From assembly GCA_030052745.1 (NCBI GenBank), contig JANBVO010000030.1, positions 248,001 through 312,000 on the forward strand: a stretch of 64,000 nucleotides of DNA, given 5' to 3'. A program made the position numbers and the translations under genes. This document shows, piece by piece, positions 57,184 to 64,000 of the stretch (positions within the stretch are counted from its first letter, which is position 1; each line of letters opens with the position of its first letter). Under the pieces are notes generated by a model. That model searched no databases and had not been told where the DNA came from. It worked only from the letters and a program-made list of their open reading frames with translations. Source of the stretch: Pleurostoma richardsiae (Eukaryota > Ascomycota > Sordariomycetes > Calosphaeriales > Pleurostomataceae).

Positions 57184-60162
57184 TTAGGGATCAGGAGAGA
57201 AGAGAGGGCACGGCGGAAAAGCATGTGTAGCTCGACGAGATCTGTCAAGCTCGAAACTTACTTCCGGTTCTAAGTCCATCCCAGCCCCATTTCCTAGCAC
57301 ACCGAGCGTGTTCAGATTGGCAGTTGTCACAGCACCATTCCCACTCAGGCCACTTGCATATTCTCCTAATCGGAGACTGGAAACATGATCCCATTCTGAG
57401 GTCTGGGTTGGAATCTGGTCGGGATGATGTGAGTATATGAGGACTGGACCATGTGAATGAGGACGCGACGGCTCACTTGTGGGTAAGGATTGTCCAGTTC
57501 GTATCCCGAGGTCCAAGACGTGGCGCCGTACGCAGTGCAGTCAGGTAGGAGTTCAAGAAGGATCTGTTTGAGGTTTGCTGCGTCCTGAGGTACGACAAGT
57601 AGCAAACGTTAGAAGACGTAAGTCGTATACACGATATTGACGGGCTCACTCACAACAGCAGCTTTCTGTGCGAGTCTTTTCGAGTCCAGGATCTTCTGAC
57701 GCCTAAACCAAGGCAGAGGAGGCGTTTCCGGGCGTCTGAGCAAGACGTTAGCGCTCTACGCCATGTGCGTATTAGGTGCATGCATCTATGATTTCGACTT
57801 ACGACTCGTTTTCCTGGTATGTCTCTGAAGGCATGCCGTGGCTTGCCAGTAGGCGACGCATCTCCCTGAGCTAATCGTGTCAAGAGCTTCAGCTTGGTAC
57901 GTGACTAGTTGAGATATCAGTCAGGGTAACTCACCACCAGGTAGACCGAACGGAAATAAAGGCTCGTCCGCTCAACAAACCGAAGCATCATCTCGAAGCG
58001 CTCCTTGAGTCCTGAGCGAGTCACCTCGTCTTCTGGATCAGGGACGGCTAGCTCGAGTTGCACCCTCATCGACAGATACACGGCGTGAGCGATGGTGTGG
58101 TCGTATATAGTCAGTGGCTGCTGGGCCATCTCCTTGTCCACCAGGTACAATATATCTGTGATGGCCTGCGCGTGTCTCAGGCAGCTCTGACGGGTCTGCT
58201 CAACCCACCCTTCCGGGGCGGCAGAAAGCGTCTCCTCGTCGAGGGATTGGGGGTAGCCGGGGAGGACAATGCTGCATAACTCGACATGACATTCGTTCCA
58301 CCATAGGTAGAACATGACGATCTGGCCTAAAGCGGGAGATTCGTGCCGTCTCACTATTCGCTCACGGGAGAGCTGGAGCCGTGGCGGCAAGGATTCGCGG
58401 AGAAAAGCTAGTTGGGCCATACACGCCACGAAGGGCGAAGCCGAGCTCCATGGCGGGGCGGGCGAGGACGTTCCGATTACGTTGCTGTGTCCTTGTCCCT
58501 GTGCAGGTGGCTGAACGAGACCTACTCGGCTCTCCGTCATGGCATGGAAGTATCTCTTTATCATGACCCTCACTCCAACCAAGCGCACCCAGAAGCCCAT
58601 GGCGCCGACATATTTGTACATCCATACTGGGACGTGCGAGTCGTCCGACTCCAGCGCGGCATAGGGGGTTTCCACACTGACGTTCATCCTGTAGTTGAAT
58701 CCATCGCACGGCAGCCTGAGTTTGATACGAGAAGCGGGACACTGGATTGATTCGGGTGTGCCGTTCGAGATGAACCGGTTCATGGCATAGCAGGCGTAAA
58801 AGAGCCGCCTGTCGCTTTCACTGTCCACGAATGATTGGGTACCAGGCGCCGTTTCGCGGTGCAAACCGAGACTGACGGCCTGATTGTTCGCGACCGCCGA
58901 CCAGAGGTGAGACTGGGTGAACCGACCGGACTGCTGCATGTAAATAGCGATCAGGAGGGAGGCCGCGATGTCCTCCCTCGAAACCTCGGTGGAAGTTGTG
59001 ACTCTGTTCCCTGCTTCAGCCGCCCAGATCCTTGCCGCCTCGTCAGACTCGGGAGGGGAAGTAAACCTTGCTGCCACCGCACAGAGAGCAAGGGCGACTG
59101 TGCCCGACATGCTTCCGTCTCGGATGGCGCTGAGCGTCCTATCCCGGTGGAGGAAGGCATTGGCGCGATAGACGTGCACGTGTAGAAAGAAAGCAACGGC
59201 TAGACGTTCCACACGGTCATGACTAGGTAGGCTGGTGATGGGCAGAACAGCGGACACGTTCGCTGTGGACTCGGCAGCTGGGTCCGCGTGGGCGGCGAAG
59301 GGGGACAGCTGGACGGGAAAATGGTCGATGACGAACGCGTTGAAACCGTCGGAGGTCCCATGGGGGCTGAACTCTACTGGTCCGTGATCTGGACCATGAT
59401 GGAAATTCGAGTCCCGACGGTCATGGGTCTGATCAAGCTGAGCGTCGGGAGTCGGCGGGGAGCGCGTCTGATCCGAAACACCAGTAATGATACCCTCGGA
59501 ACCTTCGTGTGGCGGGGCGGCAAGAGATTCTGACTCCCCATTTTGAAGTCTTCTCATCCACGACTGGGCAGACGACGTGAGTGACCGGCCTGCTTCTGCT
59601 TGGGGATACTTGCATTCGTGTCCGTATAACAGGCACCGCGCGCAGGACGGGCGGGTCTGGGAGCATTTGGAGCGGGCAAACCGGCATGTGAAGCATGCAG
59701 GGGAGCGGGGACCGCCTTTCGCGGTCGACGGCTGCAGTGCGGCGCCAGGTGAAATGGACGGCCGGTGGGATGGGACTGTACCTCAGTGAGGAATCAGTCC
59801 GAGGCATTATGGCAGAGCGCCAACTCTAACAGGGGTGTGAAAGCGAGAGGTTGGAGGGGCTAAGGCGGACCTACAGCTTTGCCTTCTGGTCTGGTCTGCC
59901 CAGCTGCAATCGAGGTCAAGTTTGCAGCAACTGTTGCATAGCGGGCGTGTTTCGTCGCACTTCACCTTGCGAGCGCGACATGTCAGGCAGCCTGGCCGCG
60001 TATCAGTGCACTGCCGAACGCCCGACACACCAGGCCCTCAGGCTCACCAGTCTTGGCCCGTTTCTGTTTGCGGCGTGGCTCTGTGACTGTCGCAGTCGTA
60101 TCTGCCGAGGCCGTATGGAACCCCGCGGGGAGGTGCATGGGAGGTGGAGTGGCCGCTGCCAT
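57184..60162 (-). CDS. Fungal transcription factor with two tandem Zn2Cys6 clusters, seven exons, about 855 aa
   Basis: Exons on the reverse strand are 60162-60048, 59991-59875, 59781-57935, 57870-57803, 57735-57654, 57584-57477 and 57414-57184. The first cluster is GCLTCRARKVKCDETRPLCN with further Cys at 60 and 67, preceded by the classic KQKRAKTG. The second is ACFTCRFARSKCSQTRPSC at 107-124 with Cys127 and Cys134. Each has six cysteines in standard spacing. The middle region resembles the fungal-specific transcription factor domain (FFLHVHVYRANAFLHRD, SHLWSAVANNQAVSLGLHRE, RRLFYACYAMNRFIS). It is probably a nuclear pathway regulator. The exon 2-3 junction (GTAGGT...CTGAG) and the extreme C-terminus, where a good GTAAGT lies at 57239-57244, are less certain. 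It is divergent from the carboxylesterase. Confidence 0.87.
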
Positions 60163-60718
60163 AACTCGAAGTGGACAACTGCCGTATCGTACGGAGAAGT
60201 GTGAGCCAAGCGAGTTGTCGATGATGTTGACAAGGGAGTTGGCGAAGGTGGAAGAGGACTGAGGCGAGTCTCGGCTGGACACTCTGAATAGGAGGAGGTG
60301 CGAAATACATAAGGTACCTAAGGTACCCAATCAGGGGTACGTACTGTGGAGGTAGTCGTTCGGGGCTGTCACGTGGACTTTTCCGGGGTGCGGGGAAGAA
60401 ACGCCGGGGGAGGAGCAACTCCGACTCCACCGGTTCACAACGCCAATGGCATCTTGAGTCCCTTACCCAGCTAGGTAAGGTAGGCAGGCGGGGGCCATGG
60501 CGATACCGACGGCGCCGCGGCGACGCTCGCCTATTCGTACAGAGATCGCGCGAGTTGCCAAGATCATCCGGATCCCTTCCAGGATAGATTGCTTATATAC
60601 GAATAGACAGGCTTTTGGGGGTTTCAAGGGTCTGCTTGTTGAGCTTGTGCGGTCCTGCTGCTTCCTGTCAACTTCCCCGCTGAATCCTTTTCGTTCCTTG
60701 TTAGGCACCTTAGATAAG
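60163..60718. promoter_or_regulatory. Shared promoter of the dual-zinc-cluster regulator and carboxylesterase
   Basis: Head-to-head start codons are 556 bp apart. The stretch contains a doubled AAGGTACC word at 60311-60328, a CACGTG palindrome near 60370-60375, several CGG/CCG triplets of the type bound by zinc-cluster factors, and a TATATA at 60594-60599 about 120 bp before the esterase ATG. Which elements are used cannot be told from sequence. Confidence 0.5.
60594..60599 (+). promoter_or_regulatory. TATA box of the carboxylesterase gene
   Basis: TATATA in the context GCTTATATACG, about 120 bp upstream of the ATG at 60719, a suitable distance for a fungal leader. It also argues for starting the protein at 60719 and not at the in-frame ATG at 60497. 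Confidence 0.5.
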
Positions 60719-62453
60719 ATGCTCGGTGCACTACAGCCCCTGCTTCCTGTTGGGGTCACAGGCGGGCTTATACAGGGCATCCCTAGCCCCGTCGACCCGT
60801 CCATCACCCTCTACAAAGGCGTACCCTACGCTGCCCCGCCCACTGGTTCAAACCGGTTCAGACCACCGCAACCCATAATCCCATGGGAAGGGGTCAAGCT
60901 GTGCAATACAATCGGCCCTAGCTGCCCTCAGGCCCCTCCGGACCCACGGTACATCAATGTCCTCGAGGGGCATCCTCAGTCGGAAGATTGCCTCTACCTC
61001 AACATCTTCAAGCCTAGCGACGCCCACGAGAAGCCCTATCCTGTGTTTGTGTGGTATCATGGTGGCGGCTTTCGAGAGGGCGGCAGTGCCGATCCAAACT
61101 TTGACGGCACCGGTCTCGCTCAAAAGGGCGTCATCGTCGTGGTCCCCTCCTTCCGTCTGTGTGAGTCGAGGGAGCTTTGTCTGTAGAGTTCCGCTTAAGT
61201 AAAACTAACGTGCGGATGCAATAGCCATCTTCGGTTACTTTGCGCATCCGGAGCTCAGCGCAGAATCACCTTCGGGGACGTCAGGCATGGTTGGGATGCT
61301 CGATGCCGTCGAGGTACTCAAATGGGTCAAGGCGAACATCACGGCGTTCGACGGCAACCCTAGCCAAGTGACGATTGGTGGCCAGTCCGCCGGAAACGCC
61401 ATGAGCCACACCCTCCTTGTCTCTCCGCTTGCCAGAGGTCTCCTTCATGGCGTTATCTTGCAGTCGGGACCGCGCTCGTTCCAGGAGCCCGCCTTGGCCA
61501 ATGGGCCGATGTCGTACCGGCCTCTCAAGCAGGCCGAGGAAGACGGCGTTGAGATTCTCGGAGAACTCGGACTCAAGGACATGGCCGACTTCCGTGCGTT
61601 CGACGATATAGAAAAGCTGTGTGAGCTTTCCACGCGGAGGGATCGCCGATGCTGGGGTCCTCCGCCTTTATTCCGGCTGGTCCTTGATGGCTACGTTATC
61701 CCCAAGCCATGGCACGAGATCGTTGCGGAAGGCCCAGCAAACGACGTGCCGGCCATGGCAGGAATGAACAGTGAGGAAGGAGGGACCTACAACGAGCCTA
61801 GGTTCACTTACGAGGATTTCGTCGAGTGTGTCGAGGCTCGTCTCGGCCCCAAGTCGACATACGGCAAGGGTGACCCTAAGTGGGTCAAGCGGTTCCATGG
61901 GCTCTACCCTCCCGCCGACAAGGAGACTGGCAAGGGTCCTCTCGAGGCGTGGAACCGAGCGGCGAGGGACAACACCCGCAACAACATCTCCCTCTGGGCC
62001 CAAGAGTATCACCAGAAGACCAAATCTCCTGTCTTTGGGTACTACTTCACCCATCCCATTCCTCCATGGCATAACTGGCAACCGGATTACTCTCAACCCA
62101 AGGCACCTGGCTTTACCAACCAGAAAGGCCCCGTCGCCGGGGCATATCACGGCGCCGAGTTTGCCTACACCTTTAACAGCCTTACCACAAACAATCTCCG
62201 ACCCTGGACCGAGAGCGACCGCATTGTAGGCGATAAGGTGTCCACCCTCTGGGCCAATTTTGTTAAGTTTGGCAATCCCAATGGGCCTGAGGGTGCCTGC
62301 AAACTCCCCGATGGCGTTGCATATTGGCCCAACCTCGTAGAGTACCCTGACACATTGCTCGAACTCGGGGGAAAGTGGCAGACAATCAGAACTGCCGACC
62401 CAGAACGGGCTCAGTTCTGGACTGACTACGTTCACAGCCAGAGAGCATGGTAG
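60719..62453 (+). CDS. Type B carboxylesterase, two exons, 556 aa
   Basis: Alpha/beta hydrolase of the carboxylesterase/lipase type B family. Exons are 60719-61160 and 61225-62453. The 64-nt intron splits the codon that rebuilds PSFRLSIFGYFAHPEL. Features in order are LYKGVPYAAPPTGSNRFR, the EDCLYLNIF signature, the oxyanion HGGGF, and the nucleophile in IGGQSAGN (Ser202). An acid in GMNSEEGG and the catalytic His in GAYHGAEFAYTF follow. Many fungal members are secreted, but no signal peptide is visible here, so this one appears intracellular. Length (about 540-580 aa) is normal. Head-to-head arrangement with the zinc-cluster regulator suggests it is a direct target. Substrate unknown; esters of phenolics, carbamates or macrolides are known for the family. 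Confidence 0.92.
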
Positions 62454-63099
62454 AACGGGAGAGAAAGGGCCTCCTAAATACCCGAGCACTGAGGAAGGCC
62501 ATCTATCTACTAAGGGACCTAGCTGGGAGCGGCTACTAGAAGTATCTCGGGACACTAAGTAAGGGCTACACATATCTATGTAGGTATCCTGCAATACGCC
62601 GCTGAGTGGGGTTTGCAAACCGAGTAACGTGGGCCAAGCTTGGAGAAGAATGTATAGAAGGGAGAGTGGGAGAGTGGGAGAGAAATTGAAGGACTAGTAA
62701 TTAAGGGACAGAAGAAGAGGTGGTTCAGAATTCAATGCGTATTCTGCCACCTACCTAGCTACGAGATCATAGCTCAAGGACACGACTGTTGCCCTGCTGC
62801 TATGAATAAGCAAGTTGATTTAGCGAAGTGAGAGGTGCTTAGTCTGCCAAAAGGCAATAACGAGATCTGCCTTCATCCGTCGACATCTCCCATCTCTAGA
62901 TTGTCGGCGTTTTCGTCATTGGTGGCAGGACTCTGAGTGCAACGCATCTACCACGGTAGATAAACAAGCGTAACCGTTCATAGCTAGTGGCCTGAACTCA
63001 TCGCGTGCTTCTGCCTCATATCAAGCCTCAGAAATGTACCTATCCCTCAATGTGTCAAGTCTCCAGCACCCTAATGCCTGAGCATGGATGATAATGGCC
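62454..63099. other. Convergent intergenic region
   Basis: No gene is seen. The left part is the 3' flank of the carboxylesterase, with a small purine-rich tandem repeat. The right part belongs to the reverse-strand gene at the edge. Confidence 0.5.
62660..62683. repeat. Short GGGAGAGT tandem repeat, three copies
   Basis: Three consecutive 8-base units in the 3' flank of the carboxylesterase, the last slightly altered. Confidence 0.8.
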
Positions 63100-64000
63100 T
63101 CAATCCTCTCGCTTCATCTCTCGCTCGATGGCAAGAATCTGGTCTACTTCCTCACATGTAGTGTCCTCTTGCGAATCAAAATCCTCATGATCTCCTAATC
63201 TGACGTCTGGAGGCTTCCGGTTCGTAGAGGTCTCTAGTGCCGTCTCTTGATGCACATCTTCAGCCAGGCCAGCAGTCGCCGGCGCCAGCTCCTCAGAGCC
63301 CGGAAGACCACAGACGACCAACGGTTTGACCAGGCGTGAGACCTGGTTGTAATTATGCCCGTCCGAACTGCCTTGTTTCCACAGTCCAGGCGATACGATC
63401 AGATCCACTGTCGGATGCTCGCTTGTCTGGCTCCTGGCCGAAAAGTTGACTGTATCCTTGAGATCCATTTCACGACTATCGAAGGGAAATCCGAAATTTC
63501 CTGGTTGTTCCTCGAGGTAGGGGTTCACCGGTGAAACCACAAAGCTGAATTTTGACTTTCTCAGGATCAAGTCGAGTTCGGCGGCCTGTTGTATGATATC
63601 GACAGCAGCTTCGACATCGGCGGAGTCGGGTTTAGATGTGTGGTCGATGTATCTCATCATGAATGTTGCTAATTTCGCTACCACAATTTGTTGGGGCGCA
63701 TACGTTCGGCTGTAGTAGCTGACTCCGCGAGCCCTCCATTCATGAAACTCCCTCAAGGTAGCATCGTTTTCGTCCAAGTCCGCTGTGAGAACGTTAGAAA
63801 TGCGCAAGTTCTGTCTGGCGGATGGATACCTTGGGGGGAAAAGATGTACCTTCAATTTCCTCGCAGGCCCAGGCAAAGCCCTTGCCTCTCATATCAGCCC
63901 ATAAAGTTGAAGAAGGCCCGAAAACACCACGGATCAAGAACGACCAGGTCATTGCCTCGAAAAGAACGTAGGCAAAGAGAGGAGATGTGAGAAGTGGTCC
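63100..64000 (-). CDS. Unrecognised gene, 5' part outside the window
   Basis: Two exons are visible on the reverse strand: 64000-63850, continuing beyond the edge, and 63782-63100, separated by a 67-nt intron in phase 1. The visible 277 residues begin in frame at base 64000 with GPLLTSPLFAYVLFEAMTWS, a hydrophobic helical stretch, then RGVFGPSSTLWADMRGKGFA. The next exon continues DLDENDATLREFHEWRARG, QQIVVAKLATFMMRYIDHT and VDIIQQAAELDLILRKSKF. The C-terminal 100 residues are acidic and low in structure, ending EREMKRED. I recognise no family. Several fungal proteins of unknown function share this general layout of a helical core and acidic tail. Because the start lies outside, length and domains cannot be judged. 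Confidence 0.65.

Noticed and set aside
56859-57230. 123-codon forward frame with an ATG
   Set aside because: Overlaps the last exon of the reverse-strand regulator and has no recognisable sequence.

Overview
The window is nuclear DNA of a filamentous ascomycete (Pezizomycotina), most probably a Sordariomycete. The evidence is the many short spliceosomal introns (about 48-110 nt, GTANGT-type donors, CTNA-type branch points, CAG/TAG acceptors), compact intergenic DNA, pyrimidine-rich 5' leaders, and fungal-specific families (Zn2Cys6 regulators, a COT-1 type kinase, Tim54, Rsc7, a fungal SLATT protein). I recognised no rRNA or intact tRNA, no CRISPR array, no transposon and no virus-like element.

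Layout. 0-7 kb: 3-hydroxyanthranilate 3,4-dioxygenase (NAD synthesis from tryptophan), a sugar-porter MFS transporter, and a large reverse-strand regulator whose zinc cluster sits mid-protein. 7-12 kb: gene-poor, holding a possible 52-residue membrane protein and a 191-residue single-pass membrane protein. 12-22 kb: a housekeeping block with TFIIB, the chromatin remodeller subunit Rsc7, a FAM192A/NIP30-type nuclear protein with an apparent N-terminal frame break, and a Pho85-type cyclin with a long leader. 21.8-30.6 kb: nearly 9 kb without a convincing gene, marked by short perfect palindromes. 30.6-43 kb: Tim54, the NDR kinase COT-1, the splicing factor SF3a2/Prp11, a class III aminotransferase with a GC-AG intron, a 3-hydroxyacyl-CoA dehydrogenase-type enzyme and a GFA-domain protein. 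43-46.4 kb: a fungal SLATT two-helix membrane protein and an unrecognised two-exon gene.

47-62.5 kb looks like an accessory gene neighbourhood: an alpha-glucoside-type MFS transporter divergent from a beta-propeller lactonase, a PF00756-type esterase, a DHA2 drug-efflux pump, a regulator with two consecutive zinc clusters, and a type B carboxylesterase divergent from that regulator. Three ester/lactone hydrolases, two transporters and one pathway-type regulator suggest uptake, hydrolysis and export of an ester- or lactone-containing compound. This is inferred from gene content only. The right edge cuts an unrecognised reverse-strand gene.

Gene models were spliced by hand by matching reading-frame phase across introns. 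Exon coordinates are given in each entry, and uncertain termini are marked.
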